DNA of 64,000 nt from JBNKFV01 sp050289485 (GTDB taxonomy: Bacteria > Pseudomonadota > Gammaproteobacteria > Pseudomonadales > Cellvibrionaceae), in the NCBI GenBank assembly GCA_050289485.1, contig JBNKFV010000009.1, positions 487,729 through 551,728 on the forward strand, given 5' to 3'. A program made the translations under genes and the position numbers. Within the stretch, counting starts at the first letter, position 1; each line of letters begins with the position of its first letter. The notes beneath the pieces were generated by a model. That model was not told the origin of the DNA. It did no database searches and saw nothing but the letters and a program-made list of their open reading frames with translations. This document shows positions 17,073 through 25,341 of the stretch, one piece after another.

Positions 17073-17621
17073 ATGCAGATTAAAGTTTCTGGCAAGTCCG
17101 AGTCTCACGATAAGTCATCAACTGGCCCCAAAACCGGCCCGCAGGTGGTTGAGGTTGACCCTCTAGATACATTGCAGCGCTTTGTGAAGCTGCATCAAAT
17201 GATGTTGTCAGCCTATTCTGAATATGCTGAAACTCAATATGCCATCAATATGAATGAATACCGGGTGCTGATGGTGGTAGGGCGTTTGGGGGTAACCGCT
17301 TCCCATGAGCTGGCAGAGCGCACCGGTATTAATATTATGTCCATCAGCCGCACTGTGTCGGCGCTGGAGGAGCGCGGCATATTGAATGTGGAAATTGATC
17401 CCGAAAACCGCCGCCGTAAACTGCTGCGTCTAACTCAGCAGGGCGACGAGCTCTATAACATCGTGCGCCCGATGGCAGATCGCGTGGCAGACTATATTTT
17501 CGGCTCGCTTAAGCTCGATGAGTTTCTCGCGTTTGACCGGCATTTACGTACGCTGATCCGTCGGGTTGGCGAGGTCGATGAGAATAATCGCTCGATATTT
17601 TTGCAAAAAACCAAGCTTTAA
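17073..17621 (+). CDS. MarR family transcriptional regulator
   Basis: 182 residues. A disordered, charged N-terminus (about 30 residues) is followed by a winged HTH: NEYRVLMVVGRLG, SHELAERTGINIMSISRTVSALEERGIL, then wing DPENRRRKLLRLTQQG. MarR proteins such as FerC and DesX in sphingomonads repress phenylpropanoid operons until an aroyl-CoA or phenolic ligand binds. The next operon starts with a lignostilbene-dioxygenase-like gene whose leader has a palindrome at 17795, so local repression is likely. Confidence 0.87.
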   Translation: MQIKVSGKSESHDKSSTGPKTGPQVVEVDPLDTLQRFVKLHQMMLSAYSEYAETQYAINMNEYRVLMVVGRLGVTASHELAERTGINIMSISRTVSALEERGILNVEIDPENRRRKLLRLTQQGDELYNIVRPMADRVADYIFGSLKLDEFLAFDRHLRTLIRRVGEVDENNRSIFLQKTKL

Positions 17622-17794
17622 CCTCCCTTCGTGCTTACCGTTACACCAGCCTAATGCCGTGCAACCCGCCACGGCTGACCTACACTCAAGATAATTCCGT
17701 TTTTTCTGCACCCTGTTTCCGGGTACCGCTTCTGGTGGTGAGGCAGCATTTTCTGTTGATTTGCCTTGAAACACGGCTTTTAATGGTTATATAC

Positions 17795-17806
17795 TAACAA
17801 TTGTTA
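17795..17806. promoter_or_regulatory. Palindromic candidate MarR operator
   Basis: Perfect 12-bp palindrome TAACAATTGTTA, 75 bases before the dioxygenase ATG and overlapping an AT-rich promoter-like region (GTTATATACTAACAATTG). Size and position fit a MarR dimer site. The 17622-17880 interval shows no gene. Confidence 0.5.
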
Positions 17807-17880
17807 CAATAAAATTAATAATTACCGGTTCGAGCTAATGCGCTCGTGATGGTGCTGTAACGCGCCGCAAGGAGAAACCC

Positions 17881-19317
17881 ATGACGCATCCTTTCCCGCA
17901 AACGCCGGACTTCGTTGGCTTTAACGAACCGGTGCGCATCGAGGGTGAAATTTTTGACCTGATTGTTGAAGGTGGCATCCCCCAAGAGATAGCCGGTACC
18001 TGGTTTAGGAGTATTGCCGATCCGCAGTTTCCTCCCATGCTGGGAAATGATACTTATCTCAGTGGCGATGGCATGGTAAGCGCCTTTCGGTTTCAAAATG
18101 GACGTGTCGATTTTCAGGTGCGTTATGTGAAAACCGAGCGTTTTCTGAAAGAGCGTGAAGCGCGGCGGGCCCTATTCGGTCGTTACCGCAACCCCTATAC
18201 CAACGACCCGTCAGTAGAGGGGGTAGATGGCGGTGTTGCTAATACCACACCGATTTTTCACGGCGGTAAATTACTCGCGCTGAAAGAAGACAGTCATGCC
18301 GTTGAACTTAATCCCCTCACGTTGGAAACCGTGGGGCGCTGGACCTACAACGGCAAGCTTAAAAGCCAGACGATGACTGCTCACCCACGGTTAGATCCAG
18401 ACACCGGTGACCTCTACTTTTTTGGTTACGAAGCCGGTGGCTTAGCAACCACAGATATTGCGTATTGCCGCGCCGACAAGTCAGGTAATCTTGTGAGCGA
18501 ACAATGGTTTAAGGTGCCTTACTGCTCCATGATGCACGATTTTGCCGTCACCAAAGAACACGCTATTTTTCCCGTGTTTCCCACTATTTGTGATCTTGAA
18601 ACATTGAAGCAGGGTGGTTCTCACTGGCAGTGGGACTCCAGCAAAAATACCTACGTGGGAATTATGCCGCGTGACGGTGATGTTAAAGACATGCGTTGGT
18701 TTGAAGGCCCACCCGTGCACTCTTATCACATTATGAATGCCTTTAATGAAGGCAGCATGGTGCATCTTGATTTATGTGTTGCCGACTTCAATGTATTTCC
18801 TTTCGTGCAGGAAGCCAGTGGTGGGCGCCGTGATATTCGCGAGTCCAATGGTCGCCTTGCCCGTTGGTCATTTGATTTAGGCAGCGACAACAATACCTGG
18901 GTTGAAACGCAGCTTGGCCCTAATGGCGAAATGCCCCGCGTCGCCGACAAAGATTTAATGAAGCCCTATCACATTGGTTATTACGCCAATTATTTTCCAG
19001 AGTGCGGCCCGCCGCACACATCCGGGCCGACTGAAATTGGTTTTAATACCTTGTCGCGTATTGATTTAAACACCGGTGAATTAAAAAGTTTTTCTGTACC
19101 AACGGCCTGTTTGCAGGAACCCGTACACATAAAGTCTGCCCAACCTGGGCACGAAGGGTACCTGATGGCGGTGGTAGAAAACGAGCGCTCTGAGGTGCTT
19201 ATTTTTAACGCGGCAACGCCCGATGAAGGGCCGCTGGCCACCATTAAATTACCGCTGCGGCTGCGCTCGGCTGTGCACGGTAACTGGGTGCCCGATAGCG
19301 TATTGCCTCTGGCTTGA
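17881..19317 (+). CDS. Lignostilbene-type carotenoid cleavage dioxygenase
   Basis: 478 residues, family length. The four iron-binding histidines are all visible: His168 (AHPRLD), His219 (MHDFAV), His283 (HSYHIMN) and His466 (VHGNWV). Tyr102 (GRYRNPYT) and Lys135 (LALKEDS) match the tyrosine and lysine that bind the phenolic 4-hydroxyl in lignostilbene dioxygenases, so a hydroxystilbene-like substrate is more likely than a carotenoid. Known reaction: O2-dependent cleavage of the central double bond to two aldehydes. First gene of an operon running to about 23887; GGAG lies upstream of the ATG. Confidence 0.85.
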   Translation: MTHPFPQTPDFVGFNEPVRIEGEIFDLIVEGGIPQEIAGTWFRSIADPQFPPMLGNDTYLSGDGMVSAFRFQNGRVDFQVRYVKTERFLKEREARRALFGRYRNPYTNDPSVEGVDGGVANTTPIFHGGKLLALKEDSHAVELNPLTLETVGRWTYNGKLKSQTMTAHPRLDPDTGDLYFFGYEAGGLATTDIAYCRADKSGNLVSEQWFKVPYCSMMHDFAVTKEHAIFPVFPTICDLETLKQGGSHWQWDSSKNTYVGIMPRDGDVKDMRWFEGPPVHSYHIMNAFNEGSMVHLDLCVADFNVFPFVQEASGGRRDIRESNGRLARWSFDLGSDNNTWVETQLGPNGEMPRVADKDLMKPYHIGYYANYFPECGPPHTSGPTEIGFNTLSRIDLNTGELKSFSVPTACLQEPVHIKSAQPGHEGYLMAVVENERSEVLIFNAATPDEGPLATIKLPLRLRSAVHGNWVPDSVLPLA

Positions 19318-19374
19318 TAACACATCACCGGCTGGCGGTTACGCCAGCACTGACAATAAAAACAGGTTAAAACC

Positions 19375-19878
19375 ATGAGCGATATTTTTTCGACACTCGA
19401 CAACCCCCGTTTGGAGTTTGCGCTGGAAGTGCATTTGCGCTTTCCCCACGCCGATATGATTGCGAACACCCCCGCAGGTGGTTCACGTTCTGCCGTGTAT
19501 GTAGAGGAGGGCACGTTTAAAGGGCCACGCTTAAGTGGCACCGTGGTGCCCCGTTCTGGCGGAGACTACGCCTATTTTCGTCCCGATGATGTAGCCTGTT
19601 TTGATGCACGCTACATGTTAAAAGAAGACGATGGCACTTTGATACTAATGCGCAACGCCGGTTTTTTATGGGGTCGCACCCCCGATGTAATGGGGCGCCT
19701 GCGCGACTGGGCTTTCAATGATGGTGAGCCAGTGCCTCATGCCGAATACTATTTGCGTAGCTGCCCTTCGTTTGAAACGCCAGTAGGTAAACACGATTGG
19801 CTGACTAAACACGTGTTTATTGGTATTGGTGAGCGCTTGCCAGATGGTAATCGCTTGCGCTATTACGCCTTAGTTTAA
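19375..19878 (+). CDS. DUF3237 family protein
   Basis: 167 residues. The pattern fits DUF3237: G-G-SRSAVYVEEGTFKGPRLSGTV, then SGGDYAYFRPDDVACFDARYMLKEDDGTLI and a terminal GIGERLPDGNRLRYYALV. No catalytic residues are established for the family and no signal peptide is seen, so it is cytoplasmic. It lies 57 bases after the dioxygenase and before two SnoaL-like genes, which suggests a step in the same aromatic pathway. Function unknown. Confidence 0.8.
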   Translation: MSDIFSTLDNPRLEFALEVHLRFPHADMIANTPAGGSRSAVYVEEGTFKGPRLSGTVVPRSGGDYAYFRPDDVACFDARYMLKEDDGTLILMRNAGFLWGRTPDVMGRLRDWAFNDGEPVPHAEYYLRSCPSFETPVGKHDWLTKHVFIGIGERLPDGNRLRYYALV

Positions 19879-19915
19879 AACGATAAAAATATACTGATAA
19901 TAAACTGGTGACACT

Positions 19916-20407
19916 ATGATATCGACAGAAGATCGTTTTGCGTTGCAAGACTTGCTGGCTGCCTATAGCTGGGCGCTCGACACTGGCAGTATTGAAGAGC
20001 TGGTGCAATGTTTTACCGAAGATTGCGAGCTGATTGAAGAAGTATTTGAAGACCCTGATCATTGGGTAGGGCACGAGGGTATTCGTGGTTTATGCGCTCA
20101 TTATTTTAAGGCGCCGGGGTTTCCTGGGCGTCAGCATCACGTAACGCAAACACAATATACGCCACTTGAGCCAGGTAAGGTAAAGATACGTTCTTTTGCG
20201 TTCGTGACCGAATGTCACGATGAGCCACCTTACTTACTGCGATTTGTTGGTTGGTACGATGATATTGCCGTGAAGCAAGATGGTAAGTGGTTATTTCAAA
20301 AGCGGGTTATTCGTCTATGGGATGGTGTTGTACTGGAGAAATTTCCAGGGCATGGCGATTGGAAGCCACGCAAACGCCCAGATTCTTTGGTGATTAAAAA
20401 GCCTTAG
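19916..20407 (+). CDS. SnoaL/NTF2-like protein (first)
   Basis: 163 residues with a SnoaL-like alpha+beta cone: N-terminal helices RFALQDLLAAYSWALDTGSIEELVQCFTEDC, then a beta-sheet with HHVTQTQYTPLEPGKVKIRSFA and a buried WLFQKRVIRLWDG strand. The fold hosts dehydratases, cyclases and lyases. The lignin diarylpropane lyase LdpA of sphingomonads belongs to this fold and makes lignostilbene by deformylation, so a similar role next to a lignostilbene-type dioxygenase is attractive but is inference. Cytoplasmic; no cofactor motif seen. Confidence 0.8.
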   Translation: MISTEDRFALQDLLAAYSWALDTGSIEELVQCFTEDCELIEEVFEDPDHWVGHEGIRGLCAHYFKAPGFPGRQHHVTQTQYTPLEPGKVKIRSFAFVTECHDEPPYLLRFVGWYDDIAVKQDGKWLFQKRVIRLWDGVVLEKFPGHGDWKPRKRPDSLVIKKP

Positions 20408-20444
20408 GCCTGGTAACAATTTATAACAATAAGAGGTGATTGCC

Positions 20445-20843
20445 GTGCAACGTGAAGACTACGAAGCCTACATACGCTGTTTTAATGCAAGAGACTACGA
20501 TGGTGTTTACGACTTTTTTGTACCTGGTGCAGATATTGAGTTTTTTGGTATTCGTATTCCCAATCGCGAGGCTTTGAAAAAGTTTTACACCTTTTTACAT
20601 GATTACGTCGACGAGACCATCGAAGTGTTAGCGTTTGCCAGTAGCGACGAATTGGTAGCTCTGGAAGCGATTGTGCATATTTATGGCAAAAAAGACCTGG
20701 ATGCAGAAACGCTAGAGGCAAATGGCTACGGTAGTTTAATGCCAATAAAACAGGGTGAGCATCAGCAAATAAAACAGTACATACACTATCGTTTACAAGA
20801 CGGTAAGTTTAGTGGCGTTGGTTGCGCTATTCCGTTTGCCTGA
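20445..20843 (+). CDS. SnoaL/NTF2-like protein (second)
   Basis: 132 residues from the chosen start. The pattern is SnoaL-like: YEAYIRCFNARDYDGVYDFFVPGADIEFFG, a helix with EALKKFYTFLHDYVD, then a beta-sheet ending KQYIHYRLQDGKFSGVGCAIPF. Start: GTG at 20445 has AGAGG at 20432-20436 with 8 bases' spacing; the upstream GTG at 20436 would itself overlap that site. It is a different subfamily from the preceding SnoaL protein, so the two may do successive reactions or form a mixed complex. Substrate unknown. Confidence 0.78.
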   Translation: MQREDYEAYIRCFNARDYDGVYDFFVPGADIEFFGIRIPNREALKKFYTFLHDYVDETIEVLAFASSDELVALEAIVHIYGKKDLDAETLEANGYGSLMPIKQGEHQQIKQYIHYRLQDGKFSGVGCAIPFA

Positions 20844-20882
20844 AAACTGACGGACTAATCAGAATAATAACGAGGTTGGCGT

Positions 20883-21629
20883 ATGCGTTTTCACAATAAA
20901 GTTGCAGTCGTTTTTGGCGGTAATAGCGGTATTGGTTTAGCGGCGGCAAAAGGCTTTGCTCGCGAAGGCGCGCAAGTAGTTATTACTGGCAGAGACGAAA
21001 AAACCTTAGCCGAGGCAGCGCAAGAGATCGGTGGAGACGTACTGGCGTTGCAGTCTGATATTGCTGACCTGGAACAAATCGACAAGGTTATTGCTGCGAT
21101 AAAAGCCAAGCACAATCGTATTGATATTTTATCGGTGAATGCAGGTATTGGTGCATTTAAGCCTTTTGAAACGGTCGATGAAGCACATTGGGACACCATG
21201 ATGGGCATTAACCTAAAAGGGCACTTTTTTGTAACTCAAAAAGCCGTACCGTTGATGCCGGCTGGTAGCGCCATTGTATATACCTCATCGATTGGTCATT
21301 TAAAGGGGCTTCCAGGTAATAGCGTGTATGCAGCGTCGAAGGCAGGGTTAAGGGCGTTAGCACAAAATATTGGTGTGGAGTTAGTCGATCGAGGCATTCG
21401 GGTTAACTGTTTTAGCCCTGGGCCGATCGATACACCCATCATTCATCGCTCCAGCTTAACGGCAGAAGAGGTGCCTGCGTTTAAAGCGGCTATCGAAAAA
21501 AAAATACCCATGAAGCGTTTCGGTACGCCAGAAGAAGCCGCTAACGCCATTTTATTTCTCGCATCTGACGATGCCTCTTTTATCGCGGGTATTGACCTGA
21601 TCGCCGACGGCGGTGTCATTAATTTTTAA
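20883..21629 (+). CDS. Classical SDR oxidoreductase
   Basis: 248 residues. Rossmann GGNSGIG (12-18), Arg37 in TGRD after beta-2 (NADP preference, unlike the two LigD-like SDRs), NAG, catalytic Ser-Tyr-Lys with YAASK, and the C-terminal LIADGGVINF typical of FabG-like SDRs. It is a single-domain classical SDR, not LigD-like. In the operon it may reduce an aldehyde or ketone, or oxidise an alcohol, produced by the dioxygenase or SnoaL enzymes. It is followed 21 bases later by the second quinohemoprotein gene. Confidence 0.85.
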   Translation: MRFHNKVAVVFGGNSGIGLAAAKGFAREGAQVVITGRDEKTLAEAAQEIGGDVLALQSDIADLEQIDKVIAAIKAKHNRIDILSVNAGIGAFKPFETVDEAHWDTMMGINLKGHFFVTQKAVPLMPAGSAIVYTSSIGHLKGLPGNSVYAASKAGLRALAQNIGVELVDRGIRVNCFSPGPIDTPIIHRSSLTAEEVPAFKAAIEKKIPMKRFGTPEEAANAILFLASDDASFIAGIDLIADGGVINF

Positions 21630-21649
21630 GAAAGTAGGTCTACAGAGTC

Positions 21650-23887
21650 ATGTTATTACCCTTTTTGCGTGTTCGAAATGTTTTCACCGTTGCCGGACTG
21701 ACTGCCGCACTGATTGGCATACTAGCGGGCTGCACCGAATCTGCGCCGCCCTCTGTATCGAATGCGGCTGCAGTTGAGGGCGCAGCGGTTGACTGGGTTA
21801 ATCCCGGTGGTGATGTCGGTAAAACCCATTATTCACGATTAACCGATATCAATACCAAAAATGCTACCGATTTGGGTTACGCGTGGGATCTACGTTTGGG
21901 TAGTCACCGAGGGCAGGAAGCAACCCCCGTGGTGATCAACGGTGTGATGATTACCAGTGGAAACCTCGGCCGTGTTTATGCTGTCAATGCCGCTACCGGT
22001 GAACTACTTTGGAAATTTGAGCCTACTGTTAACATGCAGGTGAATCGTGGCGCATGTTGTGATCAAGTGAATCGTGGTGTGGCTGTGAAGGATGGCCTGG
22101 TTTACGTAGGCGCGTTGGACGGTATTCTTTATGCTTTAAATGCAGAGATGGGTGCAGTCGTTTGGCAAGTTAATACCGTGGCTGATCCAACACGAGGTAT
22201 CACCATTACCGGTGCGCCAGAAGTAGCGGGTGATGTGGTTGTTATTGGCAACGGTGGTGCTGAGTATGATGTGCGCGGTTATGTAACGGCTTACGACGTA
22301 AAAACTGGCGAACAACGTTGGCGTTTTTATACCGTACCGAAAGACCCCGCAGAAGGGCCGCAAGAAAGTCCTGCGCTTGAGAAAGCGCTGGCCACCTGGG
22401 ACGAAAACAGTCGTTGGGATATCGGTGGTGGCGGTACCGTATGGGACGCCATTCACTACGACCCTGAATTTGACGCCCTGTATATTGGCGTCGGTAACGG
22501 CGGTCCTTATCTAAACAGCAAGCGGTCACCAAGCGGTGGCGATAACCTGTACCTGTCTTCCATTGTTGCACTCGACCCGGCAACCGGCGCTGTTAAGTGG
22601 CACTATCAGGAAACCCCAAAAGACAGTTGGGATTATACGGCTACCCAGCCCATGGTGCTTACTCATATGGCCATCGATGGTGAACAGGTGCCAGTCATTT
22701 TGCACGCACCTAAAAATGGTTTTCTTTACGTGATTGATCGGCGCAATGGCCAGGTGCTGCGAGCTAGCTCGATTGTGTATCAAAATTGGGCCGACGGTGT
22801 GAACCTGGAAACGGGGCGGCCTAATCTCACGCCAGAGCACAGTGACTACACTAGCGGGCCGAAAATTGTGTATCCCTCCAGTGCCGGTGCGCGTAACTGG
22901 TATCCAATGTCTTACAATCCTGATACCGGACTGCTTTACGGCACTGTGTTGGATATGGGCAACCTGATTTTTACCACCCCAGGTCAGAAGCCCCATCGCG
23001 CCCGCGCGCTAAATAACGATGCGGCCCTGTTTTTTACCAACGATCTGGTGTCTATTTTACCTACATTACCCGCGCCATTTCGTGAAGCCGTTGAGGCTTT
23101 ACCGGCGATGGAGCGTGTGCGCGAGGTGCCAGCGTCGTCACAATTACGTGCTATTGACCCGCTAACCGGTGAAGCCGTGTGGTCGGTTGATATGCATGGC
23201 TGGCAAGACCGTGCCGGTGTGTTAACAACGGCTGGGGGCTTACTGTTTCAAGGTGATTTAACCGGTCGATTCAGTGTGTACGATGCTAAAACCGGTGAGC
23301 ATTTGCACAGCATCGAAACTGGAACCTCCATGCTTGCTGCTCCCATGACGTACAAAGTCAATGGCGAACAATATGTAGCCGTGATGGCAGGTTGGGGTGG
23401 TGGTGGCTGGTCGTTTGTACCACGTTACAGTGCAGCCTATAACTATTCCAACGAAGGCCGTATTATCGCCTTTAAACTGGGCGGCAAAACTCGAGCACCA
23501 TTCCCAGAGAAAAGAGCGCCGCTCACCGTTGCTCCAGAGGCTCCGGCACAAGCACCCGACGTAACCGCTGAAACGATTGCCAACGGGGCTAGTTTGTTCT
23601 TTGCCAATTGCGCTATCTGCCACTCCAACAAACAGCGTGCCGGTGTGCCTGACCTACGTAGGATGAGCGCCGATAAGCATGCCTTGTTTGATGCCATTGT
23701 GTTGCAGGGGGCTTTCGTACCACTGGGTATGCCGCGCTGGGACGATATATTGACTGAAGGGGATGTACACGCGATACATGCCTATCTGATTGATGCCCAG
23801 CAGAAAACGAGAGCAGTTGAGCTTGAGCTGCAAAGGCAAGGAAAAACACTTGATCCTGAAAGCGCCAACATCATGACCAACTATTAA
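21650..23887 (+). CDS. Quinohemoprotein alcohol dehydrogenase, lipoprotein (second)
   Basis: 745 residues, paralogue of the 8248 gene. Lipobox LAGC (Cys28) after a hydrophobic segment, PQQ vicinal disulfide Cys136-Cys137, catalytic Asp328 in WDYT with Thr330 at the +2 position (calcium type), and C-terminal heme site CAICH (654-658). The C-terminal tail is about 40 residues longer than needed for the cytochrome domain and charged. It should oxidise an alcohol or aldehyde at the outer-membrane/periplasm face. Last gene of the dioxygenase operon. No PQQ-synthesis genes are in the window. Confidence 0.9.
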   Translation: MLLPFLRVRNVFTVAGLTAALIGILAGCTESAPPSVSNAAAVEGAAVDWVNPGGDVGKTHYSRLTDINTKNATDLGYAWDLRLGSHRGQEATPVVINGVMITSGNLGRVYAVNAATGELLWKFEPTVNMQVNRGACCDQVNRGVAVKDGLVYVGALDGILYALNAEMGAVVWQVNTVADPTRGITITGAPEVAGDVVVIGNGGAEYDVRGYVTAYDVKTGEQRWRFYTVPKDPAEGPQESPALEKALATWDENSRWDIGGGGTVWDAIHYDPEFDALYIGVGNGGPYLNSKRSPSGGDNLYLSSIVALDPATGAVKWHYQETPKDSWDYTATQPMVLTHMAIDGEQVPVILHAPKNGFLYVIDRRNGQVLRASSIVYQNWADGVNLETGRPNLTPEHSDYTSGPKIVYPSSAGARNWYPMSYNPDTGLLYGTVLDMGNLIFTTPGQKPHRARALNNDAALFFTNDLVSILPTLPAPFREAVEALPAMERVREVPASSQLRAIDPLTGEAVWSVDMHGWQDRAGVLTTAGGLLFQGDLTGRFSVYDAKTGEHLHSIETGTSMLAAPMTYKVNGEQYVAVMAGWGGGGWSFVPRYSAAYNYSNEGRIIAFKLGGKTRAPFPEKRAPLTVAPEAPAQAPDVTAETIANGASLFFANCAICHSNKQRAGVPDLRRMSADKHALFDAIVLQGAFVPLGMPRWDDILTEGDVHAIHAYLIDAQQKTRAVELELQRQGKTLDPESANIMTNY

Positions 23888-23911
23888 AGGGCTATTATCC
23901 TGCCTAGCTTG

Positions 23912-23945
23912 AAAATACCGGCTGCACTATGGCCAGTATTTTTTT
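23912..23945 (+). terminator. Terminator after dioxygenase operon
   Basis: AAAATAC-CGGC / GGCC-A-GTATTTT imperfect hairpin running into a T-tract, 25 bases after the second quinohemoprotein stop. Confidence 0.65.
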
Positions 23946-24082
23946 ATCCGTTGATGTAGCTATGAGTTTGTAGTGGTTTTTTATGGTGCTGTCATCAGGC
24001 TGCTAATCCACCCTCGTTGTGCTAACGTACTTAGGATGTATTTTCAAAGTAGGTCCTTATCAATAGTCAGTGGGAGTAGGGT

Positions 24083-24658
24083 ATGGCAGGTTTTATTCGA
24101 GGCAAGGGTTTGTCTCAGCTAGTAGGTACAGTCGTAACAGCAACAATATGGTTGTTGGCAGCACCGGCATCGGCGAGCTGCCCGGATTTACTGCAGTATG
24201 AAACCAACAAATTACGTTCTAAGCAGACGGTGAATTTTTGCGATGCCTTTAACGACAAAGTATTGCTGGTAGTCAATACTGCCAGTGAGTGCGGCTTTAC
24301 ACCGCAATTTAAAGGGTTGGAAGCACTTTATAAAAAGTACAAAGATCAAGGGCTGGAGATTGTAGGTTTTCCGTCTGACGATTTTTTTCAAGAGCACGAC
24401 AATGAGGCCGAGACGGCTGAGGTGTGTTTCGTAAATTACGGCGTAACTTTTACTATGGTCTCCCCCAGCCATGTGAAACGTGACAAGGCCAACCCATTCT
24501 TTAAACAGCTTATCGCAAAAACCGGTGAGAGCCCGGCGTGGAACTTTAATAAGTACCTGGTTTCTGCCGATGGCCAAAAAGTCGTACATTTTGACTCTGA
24601 TGTTACCCCTATGGACAGTGCGCTAGAAACGCAGATTCAAACGCTTCTGGCCAAGTAG
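24083..24658 (+). CDS. Periplasmic glutathione-peroxidase-family protein
   Basis: 191 residues. The signal peptide ends near APASA-SC (about residue 31), so the mature protein is periplasmic, unlike cytoplasmic BtuE. Peroxidatic Cys70 in NTASECGFTPQF and the WNFNKYLV motif (Trp153-Asn154) are kept. The usual FPCNQF block reads FPSDDF, so the canonical Gln and the cysteine there are replaced; Cys115 could be the resolving cysteine, and a thioredoxin-like reductant is likely. It could protect against peroxides made during aromatic oxidation. Monocistronic, with its own leader and a strong hairpin after it. Confidence 0.82.
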   Translation: MAGFIRGKGLSQLVGTVVTATIWLLAAPASASCPDLLQYETNKLRSKQTVNFCDAFNDKVLLVVNTASECGFTPQFKGLEALYKKYKDQGLEIVGFPSDDFFQEHDNEAETAEVCFVNYGVTFTMVSPSHVKRDKANPFFKQLIAKTGESPAWNFNKYLVSADGQKVVHFDSDVTPMDSALETQIQTLLAK

Positions 24659-24669
24659 TCGCCCTGGCA

Positions 24670-24710
24670 AAGCCCTGCCTGGCGGCTTGCTAAAGCTGCC
24701 AGGCAGGGCT
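24670..24710 (+). terminator. Strong hairpin after peroxidase gene
   Basis: A 13-bp perfect stem, AGCCCTGCCTGGC (24670-24682) with GCCAGGCAGGGCT (24698-24710). The T-tract is absent, so it may be a 3'-end stabiliser rather than a true terminator. Repeat copy C starts seven bases later. Confidence 0.6.
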
Positions 24711-24716
24711 TCACTC

Positions 24717-24889
24717 TATTAACCCGGCAACCAAATAGATCTCCTTATCTATTTGGTTGCACGCCTTGGAAAGGCCCGGGGAATTTTACGAAATCCCTTG
24801 TATTTCCAAGACTGACATTGGCCTGTGACCAATGGCGGCGCGTTCGTGCGCCGCTTATTAACCCAGCAATAATGGTTGCCGGGTTAATA
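24717..24889 (+). repeat. MITE-like inverted-repeat element, copy C
   Basis: 173 bp bounded by perfect 13-bp inverted repeats: TATTAACCCGGCA (24717-24729) and its complement (24877-24889). It shares with copy A the left hairpin with ATCTCCTTATCTAT, the core ATTTTACGAAATC and CTTGTATTTCCA, the GGCGGCGCGT-CGTGCGCCGC arm and the right hairpin. No open frame inside. TA dinucleotides at both ends. Same orientation as copy A, opposite to copy B. Confidence 0.85.
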
Positions 24890-24974
24890 TTCTTGGCAAT
24901 CCTCTTTTGTCGTTCTTATCAGCGGTATATCTTATTAGCGTGTCTTGAATGACCTCCCACACCAAGAGATATGT

Positions 24975-25267
24975 ATGAACACACCGGGTAACTATCCAAA
25001 TTCCTATTACGCGAACGGTATTCCGCAGTTTGCGCTGCGCCAGGCGTTGCAGGGTGAGTTAACGGTTGATGTGTGCATTGTGGGTGCCGGTTATACCGGG
25101 CTCTCTTCAGCCCTGCATTTGCCGAAGCCCTGAAAGGCCAGGCTGAGCGCTTCGATGCGTTTGCTGACCTAAAATATTATCCTTTCCCTGGAGGGTGCTT
25201 CTTACGCGTGCCTTACACAGCACTGGGGGCTGTGTACTATGGGCTACGAGACCGTTTGGGAATATAA
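24975..25267 (+). pseudogene. Remnant of PuuB-type FAD-dependent oxidoreductase
   Basis: The N-terminus reads MNTPGNYPNSYYANG and ends in the FAD motif DVCIVGAGYTGLSSALHL, as in gamma-glutamylputrescine oxidase-type DAO proteins. The frame then jumps to a C-terminal fragment, EALKGQAERFDAFADLKYYPFPGG... to YYGLRDRLG, that normally lies about 330 codons further on. The gene therefore lost its middle by internal deletion with a frameshift (junction near 25115). Not functional. Start is by analogy: ATG 24975 preceded by AAGAGAT. Confidence 0.75.
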
Positions 25268-25341
25268 CGCCTGCTGATCGGTAGTGGTGTCGCAGGCGTA
25301 AAACCTTAACGGTAACTGCTTACGAACGAAAAAAAGGTCTT

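Noticed and set aside
17881..19317. Carotenoid-cleaving oxygenase
   Set aside because: The phenol-binding Tyr/Lys pair and aromatic-gene context favour a stilbene-type substrate; no carotenoid genes nearby.
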